The notes below the pieces were generated by a model. The model saw nothing but the letters and a program-made list of their open reading frames with translations, was not told the DNA's origin and did no database searches. The position numbers and the translations under genes were made by a program. Positions 1-9,483 of a DNA stretch of 64,000 nt are shown piece by piece. The DNA is from Sphingomonas oryzagri (lineage in GTDB: Bacteria; Pseudomonadota; Alphaproteobacteria; Sphingomonadales; Sphingomonadaceae), in contig NZ_JARYGZ010000006.1 in assembly GCF_029906645.1 (NCBI RefSeq), positions 40,713 through 104,712 of the forward strand, in the 5' to 3' direction. The number at the start of each line of letters is the position of its first letter. Position 1 is the first letter of the stretch.

Positions 1-2
1 CC

Positions 3-1067
3 TACGGGGTGATTCCCGGCCTGGAGAAGCAGCTTGCGGAGGCAGAGCAGGCTTCGCAGGGCGCGATGCTGCGCGAGGAGGTGACGTCCGAGGACATCGC
101 CGCCGTGGTCGGCCGCTGGACCGGCATCCCGGTCGATCGGATGCTGGAGGGCGAGCGCGAGAAGCTCCTCAAGATGGAGGAGACGATCGGCAGGCGCGTC
201 ATCGGCCAGTCCGAGGCGGTGGTCGCGGTCAGCCGCGCCGTCCGCCGTGCGCGTGCCGGTCTGCAGGATCCGAACCGGCCGCTCGGCAGCTTCCTGTTCC
301 TCGGCCCGACCGGCGTCGGCAAGACCGAACTGACCCGCGCGCTCGCCGGCTTCCTGTTCGACGATGACAGCGCGATGGTCCGCCTCGACATGAGCGAGTT
401 CATGGAGAAGCATTCGGTCGCCCGGCTGATCGGTGCGCCGCCGGGCTATGTCGGCTATGACGAGGGCGGCGTGCTCACCGAGGCGGTGCGGCGCAGGCCC
501 TATCAGGTCGTGCTGTTCGACGAGGTGGAGAAGGCGCACCCGGACGTGTTCAACGTCCTGTTGCAGGTGTTGGACGACGGGCGCTTGACCGACGGGCAGG
601 GCCGCACGGTGGACTTCACCAACACGCTGATCATCCTGACCTCGAACCTCGGATCGCAATTCCTCGCCTCACTGGGCGAGGATCAGCCGGTCAAGGATGC
701 CGAGCCGCAGGTGATGGAGGTGGTGCGCGCGCACTTCCGGCCGGAATTCCTCAACCGTCTGGACGAGATCATCCTCTTCCACCGGCTGGGTGCGGGCCAC
801 ATGGCGCCGATCGTCGACATCCAGGTGGCGCGCATCCAGAAGCTGCTGCGCGACCGCAAGATCGCGCTGAGCCTCACGGACGCGGCGCGGGCATGGCTGG
901 GGCGGGTCGGCTACGATCCGGTCTACGGCGCGCGGCCGCTGAAACGCGCGGTGCAGCGTTACCTGCAGGATCCGCTCGCCGAGATGATCCTGCAGGGCGA
1001 GGTGCCGGACGGATCGATGGTCAATGTCGACGAGGGCGATGGCGCGCTGAAGCTCGCCGTCGCTTGA
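3..1067 (+). CDS. clpB: ATP-dependent chaperone ClpB, C-terminal part (5' end outside window)
   Basis: About 354 residues of the Hsp100 disaggregase ClpB, which works with DnaK to rescue aggregated proteins in the cytosol. The visible part starts in the end of the middle region ([13 protein letters not shown] linker) and holds the whole second AAA+ domain. This has Walker A GPTGVGKT, Walker [15 protein letters not shown], the sensor stretch around LTSNLG, and the C-terminal D2 small domain with [18 protein letters not shown]. The reading frame is open to the left window edge, so the N-terminal domain and first AAA+ domain lie upstream. The stop is TGA at 1065-1067. The sequence is typical for the family. 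Confidence 0.97.
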   Translation, partial: YGVIPGLEKQLAEAEQASQGAMLREEVTSEDIAAVVGRWTGIPVDRMLEGEREKLLKMEETIGRRVIGQSEAVVAVSRAVRRARAGLQDPNRPLGSFLFLGPTGVGKTELTRALAGFLFDDDSAMVRLDMSEFMEKHSVARLIGAPPGYVGYDEGGVLTEAVRRRPYQVVLFDEVEKAHPDVFNVLLQVLDDGRLTDGQGRTVDFTNTLIILTSNLGSQFLASLGEDQPVKDAEPQVMEVVRAHFRPEFLNRLDEIILFHRLGAGHMAPIVDIQVARIQKLLRDRKIALSLTDAARAWLGRVGYDPVYGARPLKRAVQRYLQDPLAEMILQGEVPDGSMVNVDEGDGALKLAVA

Positions 1068-1132
1068 GGGGGGCAATAGTGACACCGGCCTGACCGCGCG
1101 GTAAAGGCCGGGTCCGCCCCCAAGAGGTCCGC

Positions 1133-2113
1133 ATGTACCTGAACGAACCGCTGCTGAGGCTGCCGATCCGCTTCGACGCGGAGGTGCTGCGGCGCGAGAT
1201 CGATACCCTTCCGCCCCATGCCTGGACCGATCATCCGCAGGGGTACAAGGGCAATGACGCGGTGCGCCTCGCCACCGCCGGCGGTGCGCTGAGCGATGCC
1301 ATCGGCGGAGACCCGATGGCGCCGACCGAATATCTGGAAGCCTGCCCCTACATCATGGAGGTCATGGCGGCGATCGGCGCGGTCTGGGGCCGTGTGCGCC
1401 TGATGCGGCTGGCACCCGATGCCGGCGTGCCCCCGCACGTCGATTCCGATTTCTACTGGCGTACCCATGTGCGGCTGCACGTGCCGATCACGACGACGCC
1501 CGACGTGCTGTTCACCTGTTCCGACGAGACCGTCCACATGGCGGCCGGCGAATGCTGGATCTTCGACACCTTCGCGCGGCACAAGGTGCGGAACGGCCGT
1601 GATGCGATGCGGGTCCATCTGGTGATGGACACGGTGGGCGGCGAGGGCCTGTGGGATCTGGTCCAGGCCGCGCGGACCCGCCGCGATGCCGAGCCGCGCC
1701 TGATCCCGCCCGGCAGCGGCGGCGGCGCGCTGGCCTTCGAGGAGAAATACGGGCCGCCGGTGATGTCTCCGTGGGAATTGTACCAGCACCTCGCCTTCCT
1801 GCGCGACCGGTCGGAACCCTCGCCCGCGATGGCGGCCCTGCTGCTGCGACTCGATCGGCTCGCGGCGGGCTGGCATGGCCTGTGGGCGCAGCATGGTCCG
1901 TCGCCGGACGCCGTGCCCGCCTATATGCGCCTGATCGCCGAACTGGGCCGCGACCTGAACGGCCATGCCGGCATCGGCACGTTGCTGCTGCCCAACCAGA
2001 TGCCGGTGATGGAGCATATCAGCAACTTGATCCAGGCGATGATCAGCCGGCCGATGCTCGCCCAGGCGGCGCGCGGCGCCAACGGCCTGCGCGCCGTCCC
2101 CGGCGGCCGGTAA
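1133..2113 (+). CDS. Aspartyl/asparaginyl beta-hydroxylase-domain protein
   Basis: A 326-residue Fe(II)/2-oxoglutarate dioxygenase of the Asp/Asn beta-hydroxylase family (PF05118). The core lies at about residues 85-175. An HVD iron-binding motif (PPHVDSDFYW) is followed by a conserved Arg region (THVRLHVPI), the second His in FARHKVRNG, and an Arg/His pair before VMD. The C-terminal ~150 residues are not recognised. The substrate is unknown; family members hydroxylate Asp/Asn in proteins or fatty acyl chains of lipid A. It lies 65 nt after clpB and 15 nt before a sulfotransferase gene, so it is probably co-transcribed with the latter. Confidence 0.8.
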   Translation: MYLNEPLLRLPIRFDAEVLRREIDTLPPHAWTDHPQGYKGNDAVRLATAGGALSDAIGGDPMAPTEYLEACPYIMEVMAAIGAVWGRVRLMRLAPDAGVPPHVDSDFYWRTHVRLHVPITTTPDVLFTCSDETVHMAAGECWIFDTFARHKVRNGRDAMRVHLVMDTVGGEGLWDLVQAARTRRDAEPRLIPPGSGGGALAFEEKYGPPVMSPWELYQHLAFLRDRSEPSPAMAALLLRLDRLAAGWHGLWAQHGPSPDAVPAYMRLIAELGRDLNGHAGIGTLLLPNQMPVMEHISNLIQAMISRPMLAQAARGANGLRAVPGGR

Positions 2114-2128
2114 GAGGCCCGTCGCGCG

Positions 2129-2986
2129 TTGAACGGCGCCTCCCCGGTCATCTTCGATCGCCCGGTCTTCCTCCTCAGCTCGCCGCGTTCGGGTTCGACG
2201 CTGCTGCTGAAGACGATGGCGCAGGCGCCGGACGCCCTCACCATCGGCGGTGAGAGCCATGCGCTGATCGAGACGATCCCCGGCCTGCACCCTTTCGATC
2301 GCGGCTGGTCGTCCAACCGGCTCGAAGCAACCGACGCGACGCCCGCGATCGCGGGTGAATTGCGGCACCGGTTCGCCATGACACTCCGCGACCGGGACGG
2401 CATCCCGTCGCGCGGTGCGGTGAGGATGGTCGAGAAAACGCCCAAGAACAGCCTGCGCGTCCCCTTCTTTGACGCGATCTTTCCCGATGCGCTGTACGTC
2501 TACCTCCACCGCGACGTGCGGCAGACGCTGTCCAGCATGATCGAGGCCTGGTCGAGCGGGCTGTTCCGCACCTATCCGCGATTGCCGGACTGGCCCGGCA
2601 CGCCCTGGTCCCTGCTGCTCGTGCCCGGCTGGCAGGATTGGCGCGGATTGCCGCTGCCCGAGATCGTCGCGCGGCAGTGGGCGGCGGTGACGTCGCTCCT
2701 GCTCGACGATCTCGATCGCCTGCCGAAAGAACGGACGATGGCGCTCGCCTACGACCAGTTGGTAGCCACCCCGCGCCCGACGATGGAGGCGCTGAGCCGC
2801 GCCGTCGGCCTCGGCTGGGATCGGCCGCTGGATGGCAACCTGCCGCTCTCCGCCACCACCGTCACCGCGCCGTCAGCGGAGAAGTGGCGGAGGCACGAGG
2901 CCGAGATCCGCGCGATCTGGCCGATCGTGGAACCTGTCGATACGCGCGCACGCGCCTGGCTGGAGGCGCATCGCATCGCTTTCTGA
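2129..2986 (+). CDS. Sulfotransferase family protein
   Basis: A 285-residue PAPS-dependent sulfotransferase-fold protein. The 5'-phosphosulfate loop is near the N-terminus (FLLSSPRSGSTLLLKTM, about residues 10-28). The 3'-phosphate-binding region is around YLHRDVRQTLSSMIEAW. The chosen start is TTG at 2129, 15 nt after the preceding hydroxylase gene; no ATG gives a complete N-terminal strand. The acceptor molecule cannot be read from the sequence. Its place beside three hydroxylase-type genes and a TonB receptor suggests it modifies a hydroxylated product, but this is inference. Confidence 0.75.
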   Translation: MNGASPVIFDRPVFLLSSPRSGSTLLLKTMAQAPDALTIGGESHALIETIPGLHPFDRGWSSNRLEATDATPAIAGELRHRFAMTLRDRDGIPSRGAVRMVEKTPKNSLRVPFFDAIFPDALYVYLHRDVRQTLSSMIEAWSSGLFRTYPRLPDWPGTPWSLLLVPGWQDWRGLPLPEIVARQWAAVTSLLLDDLDRLPKERTMALAYDQLVATPRPTMEALSRAVGLGWDRPLDGNLPLSATTVTAPSAEKWRRHEAEIRAIWPIVEPVDTRARAWLEAHRIAF

Positions 2987-3027
2987 CGGCGGGCCGGGGC
3001 GCCGATCGACGACGCCCCACGAACCGA

Positions 3028-3285
3028 TCAGCCGCCCTGGTGCGACTTCTGCATCTGGATGCGATCGGTGGTGAGCCGCATCTCCCGCTCATACTGCGCC
3101 CATTCGGCCGCCGTATGGCAGGTCTTCTCGGTCGCGAGCCGGCTGCCGATCACCTCCTGCGAGCGACAGATCACCTTGTTGGGATCGGTGGTGGCGACAT
3201 GGTCGCCAGCCCCCTCCGGATAGGCGAATGCGGCGGCGGGGAGCGAAAGCGCGGTCAACGCGACGAGGATCAAGCGGCGCATCAT
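3028..3285 (-). CDS. Small secreted protein of unknown function
   Basis: An 85-residue protein with a clear Sec signal peptide (MMRRLILVALTALSLPAAAFA). The mature part has two cysteines in a VICRSQEVIGSRL...KTCHTAAEW pattern that I recognise from many small exported alphaproteobacterial proteins without known role. The start is set by a GGAG ribosome-binding site just upstream of the double ATG at 3285. It is convergent with the sulfotransferase gene. Confidence 0.7.
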   Translation of the reverse strand: MMRRLILVALTALSLPAAAFAYPEGAGDHVATTDPNKVICRSQEVIGSRLATEKTCHTAAEWAQYEREMRLTTDRIQMQKSHQGG

Positions 3286-3368
3286 GGTCTCCAGCATACT
3301 CGCGGCGGCCGTGTCGGGCCGTCGCCATAGCGGCACGTTCTAGCACGTTTCCGGGCGGGGAGTCAGCC

Positions 3369-4874
3369 TCAGCCGACGTCGAACGCGGCGGTCAGCCGCT
3401 CGCCCGATCCGAACGGCCGTGTGCCGTGCCACATGGTCGAGGGGAACAGGACCAATTGCCCCGGACGTGGCGCGATGGTGCGATAGGGGGGAAGGCCGGT
3501 CCCCAATATTTCCTGCGGCTCGCCCAGCGTCAGGAAGCCCTCCTCGCTTCCGGCCGGGGCATCGGGCACGGCGACGTAGAAGGCGGAACTCAGCCAGCCA
3601 TAGGGATGGAGGTGGGAATCGTGGAATCCCCCGCCGGTCAGACGCACCGACCATGATCCGATAAAACGCGGGCGGCGGGGTATCCGCCCCAGCAGGGGAT
3701 GCCCCTCGATCGGATCGGGCAACGACGCCACATAGTCGGCGATCGCCGTCTCGATCCGCGCGCGCAGCGCGCGAATCGGCGCATCCATCCGCTGGAACAG
3801 CGGCCCGTCGGTCTGCGTGCCGCCACGCACCGACTGATCGAGCGGCTGCGCGCGGGCGAGATGGAGCGAGCGCAGGCACGTCGCCAGACCATTGAGTTCC
3901 GCGGGCGAAAAGCCGAGATCGAATACCCGCACGAAGCGCGGCACATCCTCCAGCCAGCCGATCCGCGCGTCATTGGTCATCCGCATCGCGATCGACAGAT
4001 AGGGCCATGCGTCGTTGACATCGGCGCGGGCGATCAGGCGCGGCGCCTGCGCGACTACGCGCTCCGGGCGGCCTTGCCGTACCTGATGCCGCAGCCAGTG
4101 GACCATAAGGGCGGTTTCGGCGAAGGGATCGATCCGCGCGAAGGCGGCATCGGCCGCCCCGGCATCGCCCAGTTCGGTCGACAACATCGCGGCGGCCGCG
4201 ACGAGCGCCTGGCTTTCGCCGAAGCGCTGCCGCGCCTCTGCAAGCGTCCGTGCCTCCGCCCCATATTCGCGCGCACGGTGCTGGATCGCGATCTTCAGCT
4301 GCCACAACGCGAACTCGCCGGGCGTGCCCCCGATCGCCGCGTCGATCGCCGCGAGCTGGTCCGTGCGCCCCGCCGCCTGCCGCGCCCGCGCCAAGGCGGC
4401 ATGTCCTTCGAGCCATACCGGGTTTTGCCGCAGAATATCGGCCAGCAGTGCGTCGGCCTCGCCGTCGCCCCCTTCCGCTGCGAGTGCGGCGGCATGACCC
4501 AGCGCGGTTGCCATGTCGAGCGGCGCCAGTCGTCGCGCCTCCTCGTGCAGCGCCGCTGCCGGCAGGCCGGCTTCCAGCGCGACATGCGCGCGCGCCTGGG
4601 CGAGCCGCGCGGTGACGGGTCCGGCCGCGGCGGCCTCGTCCAGAGCCGCGACGGCGCGATCCGTCTCGCCCAGCGTGCGGTACAGCAGCCCCCGCACGTG
4701 CAGCAGAGCCTGCGTCCGGGGGGCATGGCGCAGCGCCTGATCGACCAGGGCAAGACCGTCTTCCTCGCGCCGCTCGTCGATCGCGCGCACCGCGACCGAA
4801 GCCACCGCCGCGACATTGCCGACATCACGCCGCGCGAGCGACAGCGCGGTCTCGAACGACGGAGCGCTCGCCAT
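3369..4874 (-). CDS. TPR protein with C-terminal 2OG-Fe(II) oxygenase domain
   Basis: A 501-residue protein. The first ~300 residues are Ala-rich helical pairs typical of TPR-like arrays. The last ~120 residues form a putative 2OG-Fe(II) oxygenase (PF13759 type): SWSVRLTGGGFHDSHLHPYG with an HxxxH/H-rich iron site, the strand SSAFYVAVP, and a distal MWHGTRPF with a following Arg (GERLTAAFDVG) for 2-oxoglutarate. It starts 12 nt after the TPR-hydroxylase gene at 4887-6050 and is surely in the same operon. The TPR part probably holds a protein substrate or partner. The substrate is unknown. Confidence 0.8.
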   Translation of the reverse strand: MASAPSFETALSLARRDVGNVAAVASVAVRAIDERREEDGLALVDQALRHAPRTQALLHVRGLLYRTLGETDRAVAALDEAAAAGPVTARLAQARAHVALEAGLPAAALHEEARRLAPLDMATALGHAAALAAEGGDGEADALLADILRQNPVWLEGHAALARARQAAGRTDQLAAIDAAIGGTPGEFALWQLKIAIQHRAREYGAEARTLAEARQRFGESQALVAAAAMLSTELGDAGAADAAFARIDPFAETALMVHWLRHQVRQGRPERVVAQAPRLIARADVNDAWPYLSIAMRMTNDARIGWLEDVPRFVRVFDLGFSPAELNGLATCLRSLHLARAQPLDQSVRGGTQTDGPLFQRMDAPIRALRARIETAIADYVASLPDPIEGHPLLGRIPRRPRFIGSWSVRLTGGGFHDSHLHPYGWLSSAFYVAVPDAPAGSEEGFLTLGEPQEILGTGLPPYRTIAPRPGQLVLFPSTMWHGTRPFGSGERLTAAFDVG

Positions 4875-4886
4875 CAGCCCTCGCCC

Positions 4887-6050
4887 TCAGAGCGGCGTGC
4901 CATGCTCGGTCTCTTCGGCTTCCATCATGCGCGTCACCGCCGCACGCTCGGCAGCGCTGAGCGCAGGATGCCAGACGTCGAAGATCAGCACCGCGCGCGG
5001 CTGGTCGCTGTCGTTCACCGCCTCGTGCTCGATCGTGTCGTCGAACACGAACGCCTCGCCCTCCACCCATTTCCGCTCCGTGGCGCCGACCCGGTACAGA
5101 CACCCCTCCGGCACGACGAGCGGCAGATGGCAGACGAGCCGCGTGTTGGCGATGCCGTGGTGCGGCGGGATCCGCGTGTGCGGCTTCAGCAGCGAGAACA
5201 TCGCGTTGGGCGAGCGCCGGGCGATACGGGGCTGGGGGATCGGCGCCAGCGCCTCCATCGTGCGCGGGCAGCGATCGGCATTGGCGGCGACACGGACCCC
5301 GCTGTTGAGCAGGTGGAAGGCCGTCCAGTCCATCGAGTTGTTCAGTGCCGCCCACTGCCGCACCGGCACGTCCGCCGGATATTGGACATAGGGTTCGGCC
5401 TGCGCCAGCCGATCCTCGAACAGCGCCTGGAACTCCGCGCGGATGGCATCGGTATGGGCTTCGAGAGCGGCCAGCCAGGGGAAGTCCGCGCGGTCATGGA
5501 ATTCGCGCTCGGTGAGGCCAGGATAGAAATAATGGGTAGGGTCCGAACGATAGAGGGGCGTCCGGCGCAACGCGTTGCTGGCGAAGCGGTCGAGCCGCCG
5601 GCGCTCGTCCGGACTTGGTGCCGGCTCGCCGCTGTCGATCGCCCGCTGCCAGGTCGCCGCCATGCCGTCCCGGTAAGATGTCTGCATCGCCTCGGCATGG
5701 GCCAGGACCGCCTTAAGCGCAGGGGTCTCCACATCGCCCGACGGCCGCTGCGCCAGCGCGCGGACATAGGCGCGCGCCGCCTCGCCGGTCCGGCCCGCCG
5801 CCTCGAGCAGCCGGGCACGCGACAGCAGCGCCAGGAAATGCAGCGGCTCGACCCGCAGGGCCTGCCCCACCGCATCGAGCGCGGCGGTCATGTCGCCTGT
5901 CGCCCGGCTCATCGCGGACAGTTTGAGCCAGTTGTCGATCCGTTCGGGAGCAGCCCGTGTCGCGGCTTCGAGCAGCCGCCGGGCGGCCGGAATGTCGCCC
6001 GCCGCGGCGGCGCGATCCGCCTGGATTTCGAGGTCTTCGGTTTCGGTCAT
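4887..6050 (-). CDS. TPR protein with aspartyl/asparaginyl beta-hydroxylase domain
   Basis: A 387-residue protein with TPR-like helices in residues ~1-130 and a PF05118 hydroxylase domain in the C-terminal half. Iron and co-substrate residues are visible in LKPHTRIPPHHGIANTRL, HLPLVVP, the FVFDDTIEHEAVN stretch and the following Arg (PRAVLIFDVWHP). It is the first gene of a two-gene operon with the TPR/2OG gene downstream. A terminator separates it from the TonB receptor gene upstream, so it may have its own promoter in 6051-6091. The likely role is hydroxylation of a peptide or lipid; the substrate is not determinable. Confidence 0.82.
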   Translation of the reverse strand: MTETEDLEIQADRAAAAGDIPAARRLLEAATRAAPERIDNWLKLSAMSRATGDMTAALDAVGQALRVEPLHFLALLSRARLLEAAGRTGEAARAYVRALAQRPSGDVETPALKAVLAHAEAMQTSYRDGMAATWQRAIDSGEPAPSPDERRRLDRFASNALRRTPLYRSDPTHYFYPGLTEREFHDRADFPWLAALEAHTDAIRAEFQALFEDRLAQAEPYVQYPADVPVRQWAALNNSMDWTAFHLLNSGVRVAANADRCPRTMEALAPIPQPRIARRSPNAMFSLLKPHTRIPPHHGIANTRLVCHLPLVVPEGCLYRVGATERKWVEGEAFVFDDTIEHEAVNDSDQPRAVLIFDVWHPALSAAERAAVTRMMEAEETEHGTPL

Positions 6051-6091
6051 GTCGCCCGACCATGATCGATCGATGGGGACTTGGGAACGCC

Positions 6092-6124
6092 CAAAAGAAA
6101 ACGGCGGGCCTTTCGGCCCGCCGT
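6092..6124 (-). terminator. Rho-independent terminator of the TonB receptor gene
   Basis: On the minus strand a perfect 10-bp G+C stem (ACGGCGGGCC / GGCCCGCCGT, tetraloop GAAA) is followed by a T-rich tail (TTTTCTTTT). It lies 26 nt after the receptor stop codon and before the TPR-hydroxylase operon. Confidence 0.88.
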
Positions 6125-6149
6125 CCAGTTCTTGGGAATGTCAGCCCGA

Positions 6150-9100
6150 TCAGAGATCGAGCGTGATGCCCACGTACAGGTAACGACCCAGCGCGTCGTA
6201 AACCTGCGGGAAGGTGTTGCCGTTGCCGTAGACCGCCGGGAGCGAGTCCGTGCCGATCAGCGGCGGCGACTTGTCGAAGATGTTCTGCACGCCAACCGTG
6301 AAGGTATACTTGTTGGCGATCGGCATCTGCGCGGTCAGATCGAAGTAGTTGTAGGCCTTGATCTTCGCGCTGCCGGGGCGGACCGACGCCGGAGCGTTGA
6401 GGTCCGGATCCGAGCTCAGATAGTCGATCTTCGTGTTGCCGATATAGCGCCAGCGGAGCGACAGGCTCGGGCCCGACGGCAGGGTCCACGTCAGGCGGGC
6501 CGTGTGGCGCCACTTCGGCGACGGGGTGCCGCAGGTCACGCCATAGTAGCCGGCGCAGTTGTAGCTCACGCCACCGAACAGGGTGGTCTTGAGCGAGTCG
6601 AGCCAGGTGCCGTTCAGCTGGAAGCCGAGCGAACCCAGCTTGCCGATGTCCTGCGTGTACGACGCAGCGACGTCGATACCCTTGGTGCGCAGACCGCCGA
6701 TGTTGACGTTGGTGTCGACCACGTAGCCGTTCGGCGAGAGCCACAGCGAACCGTTCGAGTCGCGATGGATCAGACCGCAGAAGGTCGAGTTCCCATCCAT
6801 GCACTGGTTCAGGATGTTGTCGGCACCGTAGGTGGCGATGAGGTTCTTCACCTTGATGTCGAAGTAATCGACCGTCGCGGAGAAGCCACGCAGGAAGCTC
6901 GGCGTGAACACCGCACCGAACGTCTTGGTGGTGGCGATTTCCGGCGTCAGATCCGGGTTGCCGCCCTGGAAGCCGTTATACTGGCTCGCCGGGTTGGCCT
7001 TGACCACCTCACCGACCGACAGACCCTGCGCCAAGCAGGCGGTGTCGGCAGCCGTGATGGTGAAGCCCGAGCACGGATCGGTCGCACCGTCGAGCGCCAC
7101 GTTACGCGAGCCAAACAGCTCGGTGACGTTCGGCGCGCGAACCGCACGGTTGTAGCTGGCGCGCAGCTTGATGTCGCGGATCGGGGCCCAGGTCAGCTCG
7201 AACTTGTAGGTATCGGTGCTGAACGCGTTGCCGCCGCCGTACGGCGTGATGCTGCCGTCCGGGTTGAGCGAGTAGCCGGTGCCGTCGGTGTTGTACTTCG
7301 AGTGACGGTAACCCGCATCGAACACCAGCGACTGGAAGAACGGACGATCCTGGATCAGCGGGACCGAAAGTTCGCCGAAGACTTCCTTCGCCTTCAGGTA
7401 ACCGCTGGCACCGAGGGTCGCGCCGCCCTGGCCGGCCAGATCACCCGTGGTGAATTCCTGGTCGGTGCTGAGGCTCAGCGTTTCCTTGCGGTACTCGGCG
7501 CCGAAGTTCAGCGCGATGCCCTCGTTGGCGAGCGGGCTGGTGAGGCCATATTCGCCGCCGAGGAAGGTGAAGTTGACGTTGGCGACCTGCTCGGTGTTCT
7601 GACCGCGCTCGAAGCCCGGCGTCGACAGGTAGTTGATCGCGTCCGCGCTCACACCGCCGCCGAAGATGTCGTAGGGAACGCACTGCGTGTCGGTGCCGTT
7701 GAGCACCGAGCGGCAGGTGCCCGAGGCATCCACGTCCAGCGAGTTGTTCAGCTTCTTGATCGAGAAGTCGTTATAGTAGGTCTCGGCATAGACGGTGCGA
7801 CCATACTGGTAGGACGCATCGTAGCTGAGGCCCTTGGCCAGGTCGCCCTTGGCGCCGATCACACCGCGGTAGGAGGTGTGCTGCAGGTCGTCCTGACGCG
7901 GGCCACCCTCGACGTTGCGACGCAGGATGGTGACGTTCGCCTCGTTGTACGAAACGCCGTTCGCATCGGTGAAGACGGTGGGCGTGCCGCTGATCACGCC
8001 GGTCGCGCTGACGCTCTGACCGACATAGTTGCCGTTCGTGCAGAGCGTCGCCTTCTCCTGAGCGGACAGGAACGCGTTGTCGCAGCTGACGGAGGTGGTG
8101 TTGCCGAAGTCGCCCGACGCGCCGATCTGGGCGATCGTGCGATCGTCCATGAACATGAATTCCATGTACGGCTTGAAGGCGTCGCTCACGTCATAGTGCG
8201 CGAAGAAGCCGGCGGTGTAGCGCTCGTCGGGGCGCTGGTAGTAGTTGGCCGGCGCGTAGTTGTAGAGCGAGTAGCCCGGAACCAGGCTGTTGCCAGACAC
8301 CTGCAGGGTGCGGCCGTCGCCGGTCAGGAAGGTACCAGCCGCGCTCGTCGCCGAACCGCCGCAGGCATAGAGGCCGTTGGCCGCAACGGCCGACGCCTTG
8401 TTCGAGGTCAGGGCGCAGCTCGAATAGTCGCGCTTTGCCTGGGTGACCGCGTTGATCTTGCGGTAGCCGGCATAGGCCACGACGTGGCCGCGATTGTCGT
8501 CGAAGCCCGCACCGATGGTGGCGGTGACGTCGATCGTGCCGCCGTCGGCGGAGGTACCGCGCGGATAGCCGTAACCGAGAGCCGTGTTGGGATCGGTGAC
8601 GCTCGAACCGGCGCGGTTGTCATGGTTGTAGAGGCTGTACTGGCCGTCGATCTTGAAGCCCGAGAAGTTCGTGTCCATCACGAAGTTCACGACGCCGGCG
8701 ACCGCGTCCGCACCGTACACCGCCGAGGCGCCGCCGGTCAGGACGTCGACGCGCTTGATCAGCGAGGACGGGATGAAGTTCAGATCGGTGAACGGCGTGC
8801 GGGGATCACCCGGAACCACGCGACGGCCGTTGACGAGCACCAGGGTGCGCTGCGGGCCGAGGTTGCGCAGATCGACGGTGGCGATACCCGACGCACCGTT
8901 CGAGATGCTGCCGCCCTGACCGGCGAACACCTGCGGCAGGCTGTTCAGCAGATCTTCGGTGCGGGTCGTGCCGGTGAGCTTGAAGTCCTTGGCGCCGACC
9001 ACGGTGACCGGGCTGGCCGACTCGAGGTCCGGATGCGGAATGCGCGAACCGGTGACGACGATATCGCCGCCGCTGGCCGGGGCCGAGGTGTCGGCGGTGG

Positions 9101-9233
9101 TCGCCGCAGGCGCAACGCTGGGTGCAGGCGCGGCGGTCGCGGCGTCCTGCGCGAACGCCGGCGCGGCGAACGCCACGGTGCCCGCAATGATCGTGGACGC
9201 CAGAAGGCGGTCCCTGATGAGCTTGCCGTTCAT
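6150..9233 (-). CDS. TonB-dependent outer-membrane receptor
   Basis: A 1,027-residue outer-membrane receptor. It has a signal peptide ending AFAQ, an Ala/Pro/Thr-rich spacer, the TonB-box-like DIVVTGSRI (~residues 55-65), and a plug domain (TEDLLNSLPQV...VDLRNLGPQRTLVLVNGRRV...GGASAVYGADAVAGVVNFV). A long beta-barrel follows, ending in an aromatic/leucine C-terminal strand (YLYVGITLDL). This is the size and type of the large sphingomonad receptors used for oligosaccharides or peptides rather than small siderophores; the substrate is not identifiable. The ATG start has GGGG 11 nt upstream. The neighbouring hydroxylase/sulfotransferase genes may act on what it imports or on a surface molecule. 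Confidence 0.93.
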   Translation of the reverse strand: MNGKLIRDRLLASTIIAGTVAFAAPAFAQDAATAAPAPSVAPAATTADTSAPASGGDIVVTGSRIPHPDLESASPVTVVGAKDFKLTGTTRTEDLLNSLPQVFAGQGGSISNGASGIATVDLRNLGPQRTLVLVNGRRVVPGDPRTPFTDLNFIPSSLIKRVDVLTGGASAVYGADAVAGVVNFVMDTNFSGFKIDGQYSLYNHDNRAGSSVTDPNTALGYGYPRGTSADGGTIDVTATIGAGFDDNRGHVVAYAGYRKINAVTQAKRDYSSCALTSNKASAVAANGLYACGGSATSAAGTFLTGDGRTLQVSGNSLVPGYSLYNYAPANYYQRPDERYTAGFFAHYDVSDAFKPYMEFMFMDDRTIAQIGASGDFGNTTSVSCDNAFLSAQEKATLCTNGNYVGQSVSATGVISGTPTVFTDANGVSYNEANVTILRRNVEGGPRQDDLQHTSYRGVIGAKGDLAKGLSYDASYQYGRTVYAETYYNDFSIKKLNNSLDVDASGTCRSVLNGTDTQCVPYDIFGGGVSADAINYLSTPGFERGQNTEQVANVNFTFLGGEYGLTSPLANEGIALNFGAEYRKETLSLSTDQEFTTGDLAGQGGATLGASGYLKAKEVFGELSVPLIQDRPFFQSLVFDAGYRHSKYNTDGTGYSLNPDGSITPYGGGNAFSTDTYKFELTWAPIRDIKLRASYNRAVRAPNVTELFGSRNVALDGATDPCSGFTITAADTACLAQGLSVGEVVKANPASQYNGFQGGNPDLTPEIATTKTFGAVFTPSFLRGFSATVDYFDIKVKNLIATYGADNILNQCMDGNSTFCGLIHRDSNGSLWLSPNGYVVDTNVNIGGLRTKGIDVAASYTQDIGKLGSLGFQLNGTWLDSLKTTLFGGVSYNCAGYYGVTCGTPSPKWRHTARLTWTLPSGPSLSLRWRYIGNTKIDYLSSDPDLNAPASVRPGSAKIKAYNYFDLTAQMPIANKYTFTVGVQNIFDKSPPLIGTDSLPAVYGNGNTFPQVYDALGRYLYVGITLDL

Positions 9234-9483
9234 CTATGTATGTCCCCTTTGAGGCCGACCCTGGTCCTGACGGATGTCCCGCGCAGGTTCCTGGGCCGCT
9301 AGGGCCAGCTTGCTAACGGATGTACGGAACTCCGATCAATCTCGCGTGTGCAGTTGCAATACGAATGCGCAGCTATGTAGCAAAAAGGACACAGATACGC
9401 GGCATGGCGACGCATTCGGAAACGAGCGCGCACGCCCCTTCCCTTCCCGGTGGCGATGCTCCTACAGAGGGCCATCCTGCTTC

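Noticed and set aside
959..2509. Long minus-strand open frame (516 codons) across the hydroxylase and sulfotransferase genes
   Set aside because: Arg/Gln/His-rich translation without motifs; a shadow of the plus-strand genes in high-GC DNA.
6081..9302. Plus-strand open frame of over 1,000 codons opposite the TonB receptor
   Set aside because: The minus strand encodes a complete receptor with signal peptide, plug and barrel; the plus frame has Arg/Val/Asp-biased composition typical of an antisense shadow.
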